From Ophiobolus disseminans (lineage: Eukaryota; Ascomycota; Dothideomycetes; Pleosporales; Phaeosphaeriaceae), in NCBI GenBank assembly GCA_010093685.1, contig MU006229.1:1169688-1233687 (forward strand): a stretch of 64,000 nucleotides of DNA, given 5' to 3'. The notes under the pieces were generated by a model. That model worked only from the letters and a program-made list of their open reading frames with translations, had not been told where the DNA came from and did not search any database. Shown here piece after piece: positions 10,770 to 21,027 of this stretch. A program made the position numbers and the translations under genes. Each line of letters starts with the position of its first letter. The stretch's first letter is position 1.

Positions 10770-13050
10770 GCAATATCTCACGCAATACGCATGCAATTAA
10801 TGCAGTAATTGAATTTTTGGAATCGCAGCTATCAGAAGCACAAACAGCGTACACTAAGGTTGCTACCTAGTTTAACATAGACTAGAGGACGCTAGCCTAG
10901 AGGCACAAGGGCTAATGTGACGTGTATGCCACTAAATCACTTAATTAACAACACCTTACCCTACAACAAGAGTTAGACCTTATAAGCCACATCAGACAAT
11001 TAACTAATAAAGGGTTACTACCCTCTAAGCGTGTATTACGCAATTTCTGCAAGGCAATCTCTAGGAAGTCTGCCTTAGAAAGTTAGGTAACGCGCTTCCT
11101 CCGTCGTCACAAAGATAAGCTGAAATTGCACTATAGCAAGGGGAAGGACCGTCTCCGCTACAGGGCAGATTCTCTATACAAGTACGAGACGTAGTTTCAA
11201 GATCTAGCCAAAATCTTCTACAAATACTACGTTAGGCTAGGTGATGTATACAATATAGATGAGAAGGGATTCTACCTTAGTAGAGGTGAAGGTACCTACA
11301 GAGTCTTTAGCCGGGACTCATAGGAGCGAGAGGGCCGTCGTCAACCTATACAGGATGGATTGCGTAAGTAGTTAACAGTGATAGCAGCTGTATGTGCTAA
11401 TAGGAGTGCTGTACCACTAAGCATACTATATGCGTCAACTTTAGGTAACATTTAGGAGCGCTGGACAAAGGATATTGAGTACGAGGACGATCAGGTAATA
11501 GTCAGTACTACTAAGACGGGATAGAGCAACAACAATATGGGCGTGGCTTAGCTAAGGGACGTATTTGACCGGTATACTAAGGAGAAGTCCCCTCTACGTC
11601 ACCGTATACTCCTCCTAGACGGCCACTTATCCTATCAAACACAGGAGTTTATGGACTATTGCAGGCTACAGAGGATCCTACCCCTGTTATTGCCTCCTTA
11701 CAGTACCTATACGTTGCAGCCGCTAGATGTTAGGCTCTTCTCCCCCCTTAGCAAGGCGTATGGCCAAGCCTTAGAAGAATACGTGGAGAAGACACAGGGG
11801 CTGCTTACCCTTAAGAAGGGGGACTTCTACCACCTATTTAAGGATGCCTAGGATGCCTCCTTCACCGTCACTAACGTACAGAGCTCATTTTCAACGACTA
11901 GTATTGTCCTATTAGATGCTAAGCAAGTACTTAAAAAGTTCCGTACAACAACACTAGAGCCTCCTGAATACCCTACTACAATTAATACAGTTAATTAACG
12001 TATAGTTAGCTCGCTTATAGCCAATTAGATTAAGCCAAATAGCTATAAGGCTTATGTAGTCACTAACACGATCCTTTCACTACAAGCTTAACAAGCTATA
12101 GTTGAATATAAGAACAACGGCCTTAGGTACGCGTTGGAACGAAAGCAGAGGGACTATAAGACCCCTATTAATGCTCTAGATCTTCAGATGAATCGGGACG
12201 CTTATTAGAGGGCTTAACTTCTATCTCCTTAGACGATACACCACGCAAGCGATTGTAAGAGGTTAGACCTCTACTGTCCTCAGTGGATACACTTCGGTTC
12301 ATTAGAACATCATAGAACGTCATAGAATGTCCTAGAACGTCATAGAATGTCCTAGAACGTTATGGAATGTCCTGGAACGTCATGGAATGTCCTGGAATGT
12401 CATGGAATGTCCTAGAACTAGCCAGAACAAGATATGTTCTTCTAACAGCTGACAAATGCTGATGTATGTAGAAACTTCTAGAAGCTAGCAGTCTGCTATA
12501 AAGTCAGCCTGCTCTCTGGCTCTAGATAGACTCTATCGAATTCATCTCTGTTCAACCTAGCCTTTCTGCAGTCTTCTGCCTGGCCCCTTACAGCGATAGA
12601 CGGGTGCAGATAGAGCGGGAGGTAGAGGATAAGAGGCTAGAGCGACTTCGGACAAAGAATATAAAGGCTCAGGCTAAGCTCCTTTAGGAGGAGCAGTCTC
12701 GGCTTAGACGGGTTAAGCGTGAAAGACTCAAGAAGGTGCGTAAGGAGGAGAAGGCTGTGAAGGCTGCTGAACGCGCGCGCCAAAAGCAACAACGCAACGC
12801 CCAAAAATCTATACAACAGTCCTAATCTAGTAAGCGCAAAGCCTCACAGTTACAGTCCTGTAAGCCTTAGGCAAAAAAACAGCATGTGGGTAGTGCTGCT
12901 AGGGGTAGTGCTGCTACAGTGGCTGCACCGGCTCCCCTATCAACAACTACCCGCCGCGGCCGGGCCGTTAATACTCCGGCTAAATATAGATAGCCAAAGT
13001 TGTAGAGCTACGTCCATGGATAACTACTTTAAAAAATCTCGTGATAGTAA
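10770..13050 (+). pseudogene. pogo-like transposase, copy C, split by a solo LTR
   Basis: Translation shows an N-terminal HTH (AINAVIEFLESQLSEAQTAY), a CENP-B-like segment (LISHIRQLTNKGLLPSKR), and DDE_1 motifs VYNIDEKGFYLSR, CANRSAVPLSILYAS, LLLDGHLSYQTQEFMDYC and PPYSTYTLQPLDV. A 66-codon open piece survives at 11651-11851. The reading frame resumes directly after the LTR (12598) into the charged C-terminal tail (VQIEREVEDKRLERLRTKN). Stops are mostly TAG in Gln or Trp positions. Confidence 0.83.
12254..12592 (+). repeat. Solo LTR of the gypsy family with target duplication GCGAT
   Basis: 339 bp, the reverse complement of the 7081-7429 LTR (starts TGTAAGAGG, ends CCCCTTACA). GCGAT occurs at 12249-12253 and 12593-12597, showing insertion then LTR-LTR recombination. 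It contains 13 consecutive decamers (12301-12430), each with GAA in the same position, then the conserved TGTATGTAGAAACTTCTAG block. Confidence 0.92.
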
Positions 13051-13119
13051 CTATTATACGTAGCTGCGCAGCCTCATCTTTGACGTTGCCGTGGTGTTGT
13101 TAGGGTAGGCATTACCGTA

Positions 13120-15227
13120 GTTAGGCGCTAGTCGAGCCGCGTCGCTAGTCGAGCCACGAACAACATGCTCACCACAGCAAAAATAAGGTTATTGCAACCG
13201 CTACAATAGCTATTATCGTGAAATTTTTTGGAGTTGCAACTAGTAATATGCTCGCAACGACTTTGTATTATCTATATTTATGTAGAACCTTAATGTAGCG
13301 GCTACGAGAGTTGACTTTAGGTGGCGCAGCTAGTGCAGCCTCTGGTGACGCAGCAACACCTCCAGAAACACCACCGCGTTTCTAGCGCTTAGGCGCAGAT
13401 AGGGGAGGCCTTGAGGCTCTCCTCTTGCCTAGTTAGGATAGTTAGGCAGCTTTTTTAGTGTTTTGAGCTTTGATTTTAGCTGCGCGCTCGGCCGCCTTTT
13501 TGGCCTTTGCCTCCTCTTGCACTACTTTAGCTTCCTCCCTTGCAACACGTTTCTCCTTAGCTATCTGATCTTTGTAGAGCCTTGCAGCAGCCTTAAGCTC
13601 CTTTCTGTTTGCCTTTGCAAGCATTTCTTGGTGTTGTTCCTGCTCCTTCACGGCCTCACGGGCACGGGCCTCTCGGACCTTTCGCAGTGACTAGAAGTTG
13701 GCACCGCTATAGTACTCCTCCCTCTGCTGCAGGTCAAGAGGCTTACCAACCTTCTTATGCTTCTTTTTAACTACAAGAGCCTCCTTTAAGCCCTCGTTTT
13801 TGTAGCGTACTAGCTCATTCTGGGTAGCTAGTGAGTGGACCGTTTGGGAGAGCTTTTTCGACTTATCTGCGCCCCGATCGCTCACTGCAGAGCGTACGAG
13901 ACGCTCTATATAACGCTAGTCGTTTGAAGTGAGAGCGGAGGGCCGTGCGGGCGCCTCTGAGGTATTGTCCGTGAAACGCTTTGGTATAGTCTCTCTATCT
14001 ATAGGCTATATACTAGTACCTTCGAAGGCCTTGAGGACAAGCTCTGTCGTGAAGGAGGACTGCTACGCTGCCTAGAACAGCAGGAAGAAGTCGCCTTTCT
14101 TGACAGGTACTAACCCTTAGCCCTGCTAGAGGTGGTTAGCGAGGGCGGTAGAGTAGGCGTTAGAGAGAGGTTTAAACATAACAACGTTGAGTGGCTGCAA
14201 AGTATAGGTACTGTAAGGCGGGAACACGGCTAGGAGGATGCTATAAGAGTTGCAGTAGTTAATAAAATCCATTGTAAGGTAGCTGCCGTGGCCGTTAAGT
14301 ATAAGAAGACGCTAATCCTAGCCTCGACAAGCTTTCTAGCGCGTACAGCAATCAAAAACCTGCTTAAGCTAGGCCAATCCAATGTTGTTATTACTCTATC
14401 CTGTTAGAGATAAAGCCACAAAGACGTTGTGCTTTCTAGCTTTAATCTCTGTTACCTATAACGACTATATTGCACTAGATGCGGCAGCATAGATAAGGCC
14501 TAGTGGCAGCGTTGTCCTATCTGCGCAGATAGTTGCTAGAAGTGTTTTCCACTCTTGAGAGCCATCTTAGAGGGTCGCAGTGACCCGTTTTTCCTCCTAA
14601 AGTTGGCAACTAAACACCTGTTTAGAGCCTCCTAAAACGCCTATTATAAAGCCTTTCTTGTCTATATTGTACGTGTGCTCGGGTTGTATGTTATACTGCT
14701 TTATCTTAGCATGCAGTAGGTTAAAATAGAGCTTGTACTTGGCCCTAGAGTTAGCTTTGTAGCGGAGAGAGTCTATCCTAGAGGTCTATTTTAAGACAAG
14801 ATAATCGCTGTGTCGCCTTACAAAGCGCGACACCTAGGACTCACTCACTAGCTCTGTAGCTATATGCAACGCAAGGCTTTTTATTATAGCTTTTGTAGGA
14901 GGCAGAGCTCTCTTTGTAAGGTTGTTAATGTATTGTACGAGCTCCTCCTCTTGTTGTAGGTTAAGTTTCTGTTAGGAGGTTTCCTGCGCGTTCTGGCTCT
15001 TCTAACAGCTCCGGTGTCTTTGAGACAGTGTAGTTCGGTCAACATTAAATTGCGCAGCAACTGCGCGGTACAAGAAACGTTCTCCTAGTGCTCGCAATTC
15101 AATCGCTGCAATTGCGTCATCAATTGGAGCTACAGTAGTTGAGTTATGAGGCGTCGCGCAAAGTGGCTCGTCTGGTGTTTTGGTGGGGTGTGGCTCGACT
15201 AGCGACGCGGCTCGACTAGCGCCCAAC
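13120..15227 (-). mobile_element. pogo/Fot1-like transposon (copy D) nested in copy C
   Basis: Inverted repeats of about 38 bp at 13120-13157 and 15190-15227 (GGCGCTAGTCGAGCCGCGTC core) differ at one G/A position. TA flanks at 13118-13119 and 15228-15229. Length 2108 bp, one minus-strand transposase. Its near-identical termini and longer open frames suggest it is younger than copies B and C. Confidence 0.88.
13330..15140 (-). pseudogene. pogo-like transposase, copy D
   Basis: Minus-strand order: HTH (IDDAIAAIELRALGERFLYR, then FNVDRTTLSQRH), CENP-B-like segment (LVQYINNLTKRALPPTK), and DDE core with YNIDKKGFIIGVLGGSKQVF, LLILNGHGSYLTMDFINYC and PPYSTYTLQPLNVVMF. The charged tail is still open at 13691-13885 and 13442-13651 (EALVVKKKHKKVGKP; KELKAAARLYKDQIAKEKR). 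About 15 TAG/TAA codons remain. In the first catalytic block the Asp position reads N (LILNGHG), so one catalytic residue appears lost. Confidence 0.83.
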
Positions 15228-15268
15228 TACGGTACGCGACTGCGGGCATTACGCGACCCACCTCGGTA

Positions 15269-17250
15269 CCGTAGTACCGTAGATGCTCGCATCCTTCCTC
15301 TGCACTTCTTCGTGCCCGTGTAACGCTTTGTCTTCGCATTTCCACCAGCCTCACCAGTTTCCGCCTCTGCGTTCTTGGAATAGGCATTGGCAACGTATTT
15401 CCACAGCCACGGGTTCAGATTACCTCTTACACCCCCCTGAAGCGTGTTCTGTGCCCGCAATGTTGTCCCACGTCGTGGCCAAATGCGCGTAACCTTAATC
15501 AGACTGTGCAAGCTGGTGGATGGCCAGTCAAAGAGTTTTGTAAAGTTATGAGTGACCTTTCGCACGAGAAGAGAGTTTGGCCGACCTCTGCTTTTTTCTA
15601 GTTGCTGCCAATCGAGAGGTGCTGTAGATATCCAAGCACCACTTTCACGTTTCCAGATGAAGCTTGATTTGAAGCGCTACTTTTTCCATCTCGGCATATG
15701 AAGGCTCCTCAGTGACAGTTTCTGCCGATGTTCAGGCGCTTTCAGGGTCCTATCTACGGTGAAAATTGTTCCAAGTTTCTCTTTGTCCCGTACACCTTCC
15801 AGAATCTCGTGCCAGCATACTAATAAACCGCTGGATACCATGTCGTTAGCATACTCGCGCGGTATATGGCCATCGTTATCTTCGCGGTGTAGGCTACGTC
15901 CACCTCCATGTCGTAGAAGACTGGGCAGGGTGATACCAACATTTTGAGCACGAGACCAAGTAGCAATGTGTGCTGGTGTCCTTCCACCCACGTCCACCCA
16001 GTTTGCATCAGCTCGCAAGTGCTGAAGCAAGCTGTCTACCACCTCCACATCCTCGTACTTAACAGCAAGCATCAGAAGGCAGTCAGATAAATATCTTGCT
16101 TCTTGAATGTCAGAACACCCAGCGAGCCCATGGACAATTGGGGTCAATTCAATCGTTGAAGATGTCCAGTAAAGAATCCGGGCCGCCAAACGAGCCACAA
16201 ATATGAACGCGTTCAATATGATTTCCCTCGCCAGAAGTCGGTCGCGAAGCTTTTCAAGCACAATCACATAGCCGTTGAGTGCTGCATAAAGCGCAATAGG
16301 AGTATTGCAGACATGTCGAGGTCGGTATTGCAGACGTTCTTAACGAGTAGAGCCAGGGGAGCGATGTGATCATTGTTGTTGATGCTGTAATCAGTGTGGT
16401 CACATATGTGCATGAGAAAAGGCACGTATGAGTGCTGGATTACTCGTTGTCGTCCATTTTCGACCGAATCATTCGCCTCCTTCATCACATAGATGTTGTT
16501 GAAGCTAAGTAATGCGGCATTACGGAGTTCCACGTTGATGCTGAACTCAGATCGGCGTTCTCGACAGAGTATAAGCATACCGAGGTACGCTCGCTCTCCG
16601 CTTGCAACAAGAGTAACCACATCCTCTTGCCGAAGCCAATTTGACAAACTCAAGGATGCACCTATTACGGAGAACCTGTGCTTTATGGCAGATTCAATCT
16701 CGATATTGCCACTCCAACTTGAGGTGTCGCGCAGGACGTCGGAAGAAACCTCGATGATACGAAAGTACCTCAAGTGCGACAGTACGGTCGAGCGCGGGTC
16801 TTCATAGTCCTAAGCACATGTTCGCTGTGTCGGTACGCTTTTACATATGCCCTTGTAGCGCTGAAGAGAATGTTGTGTGTAATCTTTGGAAGTCTGATGT
16901 CTTTCTCGAGGAGCATGGTAAGCCTACTCCTCGCAAGCATACGCAATTGAGGATCAATATCTGACCACTGAATCATCGTCTCGAGAGTCTCTTAATACAC
17001 TCTACTGGGCCTTAAGTGGCTACTTAGGCTATGCAGCACATATACAACACCCGCGTAATAGCACTGTTTGGACCAGCGCCGCATACTCTCCGTCATTTAT
17101 CCTCTTCGCAATATCTACGCAGAATGCAATAGCGTCGTATTTTACTGCGTCCGGCCAAGATGGGGTAGATACAACAAAGCACTGGTGGCACGTCAACATG
17201 ACGAACACAGATCTAGAGCAAGCAGGCAGCGTCCTAATGCACAAATCGAA
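15269..17250 (-). pseudogene. Ankyrin-type gene, decayed and cut by the transposon block
   Basis: Minus-strand pieces at 17244-17029, 16976-16770, 16773-16264, 16267-15677 and 15676-15269 join into one protein-like series with ankyrin repeats (NTPIALYAALNGYVIVLEKL; TPAHIATWSRAQNVG; DNDGHIPREYAND). An in-frame TAG at about 15677-15679 separates PRWKK from RFKSSFIWKRESGAW, which continues in the same frame. Near 16300 a duplicated GTCTGCAATAC, 23 bp apart, shifts the frame. The 3' end runs into the TA target of pogo copy C. Some upstream junctions could be introns. Function unknown. Confidence 0.6.
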
Positions 17251-17351
17251 GTCATTTGTTCGTAGTGTTATGATAATACACCGAATCTATACACGATGCA
17301 CCATCCCTAACAAACACATCTAACAACGCCACCCAACGTCCTTCCACTAGC

Positions 17352-19415
17352 CTACAGCCTCACCCTCCCTTCCTCCGCCCTCCCGCCAAATAAGCCCAAA
17401 AACCCATTACCTCTATCCTCGCCCCTATCCGCCGCCCTCCTCCCCCTTCCAGCCTCGACCTCATCATCACCGCCCATCCACCGCGGGCGCTGGAAACTAA
17501 AATCGGCAGTCTCGAACGTGTTCTTCCACCGCGTAGCAAACGTGTCGAAGAAATTGCCCTCGTCGTCGAGATCAGCTGAAACGGCGCGGCGGGGTGTGCG
17601 TTCGGGTCGTGAAGAACTCGGCGCCGCTGCTGAAGAAGATGTGGACGATGGTAAAGCGGGTGCGTCGGTGTATCGCTCATTCGGCGGACTCCGATACCCC
17701 AAGCCCACCGAACCTCCATTTGTTGAGCCTTGTAATTCGCGTTCAATCAACGCCCGTCCCTCGCGCCAACTCCCACTCCCCGCAAACCCCGCATTCGCAT
17801 CCTCGTCTTCGTCTTCGAGTAGATCAGCAAATCCACATATAGCCTTCAGTCGCCTGTACAAGCCAAACGCCGTAAAAAACACCGGGACTAAAATGAATAT
17901 CGGGAAGAAGCGTGAAAAGCCCTGCCCCAGCGGCGATAGATCGATGAGTTGACCAAGGAACTTGTGGAACTGTGTCGATTTCCAAATCTTGGTGTCGTTC
18001 ATGGTGAGGAAATTATAACTCAGCGGCACAGTCAACTTCGCAACTTGCAATCCATACCACGTCGCGCTCTCGAGATAAGTATTCCGTCGTACCAGCGCTC
18101 TATTCCCCCAAATCTTGACTTCAGTAAGACTGTAGAAGGCGCAGATGCACATATAACTCAACCATACCGCGGCAGTGACTTGTCCCGCGAAGCCGATTTC
18201 GCTGCGTCTCGAGGACTGCCGGTGCGAAACGGTCCAGCCGATCAGCGAGAGTTTGGGGCCCCCGAGGTCTTGGCTTTCGCGCACGCATTCGGACCAGACG
18301 ATGGCGGTGGAGGCAAGGATAGTGAGGGCCCAGGCGGTGTATGTGAGTGCTGGGATGATGTGTGTGTGCAGGTGGAAGCGTGTATATGGAGTCAGGAGGG
18401 TGATGCGATCTAAAGGACTACGAGGGGTTTGGTATGGTGATGCAGCAAATTCGAGCCGCTGGCTGGCTTTGGAGTCGAGGATGGCTTGGGTGCGGACGGC
18501 TTTGCGGACGATGTGGTCCCATTCGGTTTCGAAGCGGACTTTGGCGTGGCGGGCGCGTTGGAGTTTGCGGGCGAGGTCGGCGAGGTAGCGCTCTGTTATG
18601 ATGGGTGGGATGGTGGTTGCGGTGGTGGTGCTGCGGACGATGCCTGCACGGCTTTCTGGAAGACTCCCGTTGTTGGCTAGGTCGTCGATCCATTCCTTGA
18701 AGTGTTGTGTGATACCGTTCTTCCGCTGCTTGAGTTGCACAACTTGGGCCTCGTACTGGTCCAGCTTCTCCAGCGCCTCTGTGAGCTTCTCGTGAGTCTT
18801 GGGCGCATGGCCCTGTATTCTCCTCAAGCGCTCGCTCACGTTCGCGTACCAGAACAGACTCCTGGGGAACGCAACGAGGCCATGGCCCATGAGGTAGATG
18901 CCCTGTATGAGACCCCACGTATACGCCAGCGCCATGGCCAAGCTCTTGAACGTGTTCAAATGCAACCCATTCCACCAAATCAGGTACATCGATCCTACCA
19001 GGCCGGCGCCCAGCATAATGGCCCAATACCTCCCCAGACTCCTTATCGCATATCGGACTCTTGCCTTGGGCTCCCTATACCCACTATCGCAGTACTCGCC
19101 CAGCAACGGGAGTATCGCCCACGTCAGCGCAAAGGCGAGCCAGTATATGATGCGCCATGACTTGTACACGACGTTGTCAGGCAGCCAGATGCCCCTTGCG
19201 CCGTCTGACTCGGTGCCAGCGCTACTCGCGAGATCGATGGGAAGGAGGACGATGATGCTGGCGGGTAATGCGATGGCGAGGAAGACGGGTACGGTTACGT
19301 ATGCGGGCGTTGTGCGCAGGCGCAGGAAGTATCGCAGGAGTAGCAGCACAAGCCCGGAGATTGTGAGTAGGGAGAGGGCAAAGAAGGCGCTCGAGCCCGC
19401 CGAGGAGGATGTCAT
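17352..19415 (-). CDS. LMBR1-domain polytopic membrane protein (LMBRD2-like)
   Basis: Single-exon ORF of 687 residues from ATG at 19415. The frame stays open upstream only from a TTG, so 19415 is chosen. The N-terminal half has five to six hydrophobic segments (FFALSLLTISGLVLLLLRYF; VPVFLAIALPASIIVLLPI; IIYWLAFALTWAILPLLGEY; ALAYTWGLIQGIYLMGHGLV). A central coiled-coil-like charged stretch follows (KLDQYEAQVVQLKQRK), then further membrane segments around YTAWALTILASTAIVW and FFPIFILVPVFFTAFGLY. The C-terminal tail is Ser/Gly/Arg-rich and probably disordered. Length and order fit the LMBR1/LMBRD2 family of multi-pass membrane proteins; the biochemical role in fungi is not established. Several long antisense ORFs over it are GC-driven shadows. 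Confidence 0.85.
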   Translation of the reverse strand: MTSSSAGSSAFFALSLLTISGLVLLLLRYFLRLRTTPAYVTVPVFLAIALPASIIVLLPIDLASSAGTESDGARGIWLPDNVVYKSWRIIYWLAFALTWAILPLLGEYCDSGYREPKARVRYAIRSLGRYWAIMLGAGLVGSMYLIWWNGLHLNTFKSLAMALAYTWGLIQGIYLMGHGLVAFPRSLFWYANVSERLRRIQGHAPKTHEKLTEALEKLDQYEAQVVQLKQRKNGITQHFKEWIDDLANNGSLPESRAGIVRSTTTATTIPPIITERYLADLARKLQRARHAKVRFETEWDHIVRKAVRTQAILDSKASQRLEFAASPYQTPRSPLDRITLLTPYTRFHLHTHIIPALTYTAWALTILASTAIVWSECVRESQDLGGPKLSLIGWTVSHRQSSRRSEIGFAGQVTAAVWLSYMCICAFYSLTEVKIWGNRALVRRNTYLESATWYGLQVAKLTVPLSYNFLTMNDTKIWKSTQFHKFLGQLIDLSPLGQGFSRFFPIFILVPVFFTAFGLYRRLKAICGFADLLEDEDEDANAGFAGSGSWREGRALIERELQGSTNGGSVGLGYRSPPNERYTDAPALPSSTSSSAAAPSSSRPERTPRRAVSADLDDEGNFFDTFATRWKNTFETADFSFQRPRWMGGDDEVEAGRGRRAADRGEDRGNGFLGLFGGRAEEGRVRL

Positions 19416-20224
19416 CGTGGACGTGGGTGTCCAGGCCTGTGGTCGCGCATGTGCGGGCGAGGTTTGGAGTCGGCGTGCAGGAGAGATGGTGCCTGGCGCA
19501 ATGTTCAACTTTCGGACCAACGACGTCGCGGATGCGGATGCCGGAAGGTTCCGAGGCAGTGGATTGTGGCGCGTGTGGTGTGAAGTGGCTGTTGTTTGTA
19601 GAAGATGTCAAATTATACAGCTGCGCGCATATCCATGAAGAATTTGGTATTCGGGGTCATGGAACAGTGACTTGGGAGTGTCATACCACATCGTGCTGCC
19701 TCCCAATGCGGCCTCCTGAGCGTCAATCACGATGCTCGACCTCAAAGAAGTAACCATCAACATGTCACTTTGAACTAATATCATCTGCTTCAACGCTCTT
19801 CACATTATCAACTCCTGTCACTTCAAGCATTTCCAGCCAAACCTTTGCCCTCTATCACGACTCGATGATTGTCTGAACGAATCAGTGATTCTGCCTGTCC
19901 CCCAATCACCGGCTAACTCCGGCACCCCTACCCTCGCGATTGCATCATCCCCTAGCGGCAGCGGGGCGCGCATACACCATTTACTAATCCACTCTTGCCT
20001 GATGTCGCCGCTTCTCGACCGCCGCAGACTGCACATCACGCAAGCAAACACAAATACCCAAACAGTAAGCGTGCCTATATAACCCATTGCGCCCTACACT
20101 TCCAACATACTTGCATCTTCGACTACTAACGCTTTGCGACTACTTCAGATACCTCACCAACACCGCAACCATTTCCTTCCTCCGCTCCCTCTTCACGTCC
20201 TCGCGATCCCTCTCGCCCGGCACA
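19416..20224. other. Divergent intergenic region between the LMBR1 gene and glutaredoxin
   Basis: Holds the promoters of both flanking genes. The part near 20070-20224 is pyrimidine-rich with a TATA-like site. No further gene recognised. Confidence 0.5.
20076..20082 (+). promoter_or_regulatory. TATA-box-like site upstream of glutaredoxin
   Basis: TATATAA about 143 bp before the start codon, followed by a CT-rich leader. Position is suitable for a start site near 20105-20120. Inferred from sequence only. Confidence 0.4.
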
Positions 20225-20623
20225 ATGTCCGCTACAAAGACCAAGGTGCAGTCCATCATTGATGAGGTACGTCTCCCCCATCCCCTCTCCACCATTTCCC
20301 CTCAATTAAACCCCCATCACCCCAACCCACCAACCCACCATCTAACGTCCACCCAGAACCCCGTCGCCGTATTCTCCAAATCCTACTGCCCCTACTGCAA
20401 AGCCGCCAAAGCCCTGCTCTCCGAATCCGGCGCAAAGTTCTACGCCATCGAGCTAGATCAAATCGACGACGGCAGCGCTATCCAGTCCACGCTGGGCGAT
20501 ATCACGGGCCAGACGACTGTGCCGAACATCTTCATTGGAAAGAAGCATATTGGAGGAAATAGCGAACTGCAGGCGAAGAAGGGCGATTTGAAGACGCTGT
20601 TGAAGGATGCTGGGGCTGTTTAA
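20225..20623 (+). CDS. Dithiol glutaredoxin (CPYC type)
   Basis: Two exons: 20225-20266 and 20357-20623; the intron 20267-20356 has GTACGT, a CTAAC branch site and CAG. The product is 102 residues: MSATKTKVQSIIDE, then NPVAVFSKSYCPYCKAAKAL with the CPYC active site. The later TTVPNIFIGKKHIGG holds the cis-Pro (TVP) and GG glutathione-binding motifs. It reduces disulfides and glutathione mixed disulfides at the expense of glutathione. No targeting peptide is needed from this start, so cytosolic location is likely. The upstream frame is open but has no ATG, so a longer mitochondrial form is not supported. Confidence 0.95.
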   Translation: MSATKTKVQSIIDEVRLPHPLSTISPQLNPHHPNPPTHHLTSTQNPVAVFSKSYCPYCKAAKALLSESGAKFYAIELDQIDDGSAIQSTLGDITGQTTVPNIFIGKKHIGGNSELQAKKGDLKTLLKDAGAV

Positions 20624-21027
20624 GCCGTGATGGGTTGGTGATGGGTTGGGGATGGGGAGATAAGGGCAGGACACTCTTTATGAGCGAAACACAACGGGAA
20701 GCTGCAGACAGTTGAATACAAACAAACAAACTTCACTATCCAAATCATGACGCTGAAGATTGCATTACAAACACGCCCTCAGAATCTACCTTGAGGTAAT
20801 CTTAGTTGTTATCACGATTAGTCAAAGTCCACCCACACTCATCGCCCTAATCGCTACAATGCTTGACACCCTCTCAACATCAACCAAGCCTAAGCTTTCA
20901 GCCTAACCCCGCTCCGCTTCGCTACGGTCTATCCCAAATCTTTCGTTACCCGTCCGTTGCGCAATGCTTTTCGTGATAATCATGCGTGTCCATTGACCAG
21001 ACTTCTCCTCGGCGGCACAACGACCTC
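20624..21027. other. Convergent intergenic spacer
   Basis: 3' ends of glutaredoxin and the PP2A scaffold gene face each other here; 404 bp with no gene seen, presumably both 3' UTRs. Confidence 0.5.

Larger units (their letters stand above)
10688..15266 (+). mobile_element. pogo/Fot1-like transposon (copy C) hosting a solo LTR and a second pogo element
   Basis: The left terminus, 10688-10737 (CCGAGGTGGGTCGCGTAATG), recurs inverted at 15237-15266, with the TA target at 10686-10687 and 15267-15268. The right terminal repeat is itself split by copy D (13120-15227): the inner part is 13100-13117, the outer part follows 15230. The transposase is further interrupted by a solo gypsy LTR. Without the inserts the element would be about 2.1 kb, like copy B. 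Confidence 0.8.

Noticed and set aside
1..15000. Use of TAG as a sense codon
   Set aside because: TAG is frequent at Gln positions in the transposases, but host genes in the same window use normal stops and codons; RIP of CAG and TGG explains it.
17518..19638. Several long ORFs (up to 246 codons) antisense or out of frame to the LMBR1 gene
   Set aside because: They lack ATG-led homology and follow from high GC at third positions of the real gene; the minus-strand frame alone shows membrane helices.
20087..20224. In-frame N-terminal extension of glutaredoxin resembling a mitochondrial presequence
   Set aside because: The upstream frame begins at TTG, has no ATG, and lies just after a TATA-like site, so it is leader DNA rather than a dual-targeting isoform.
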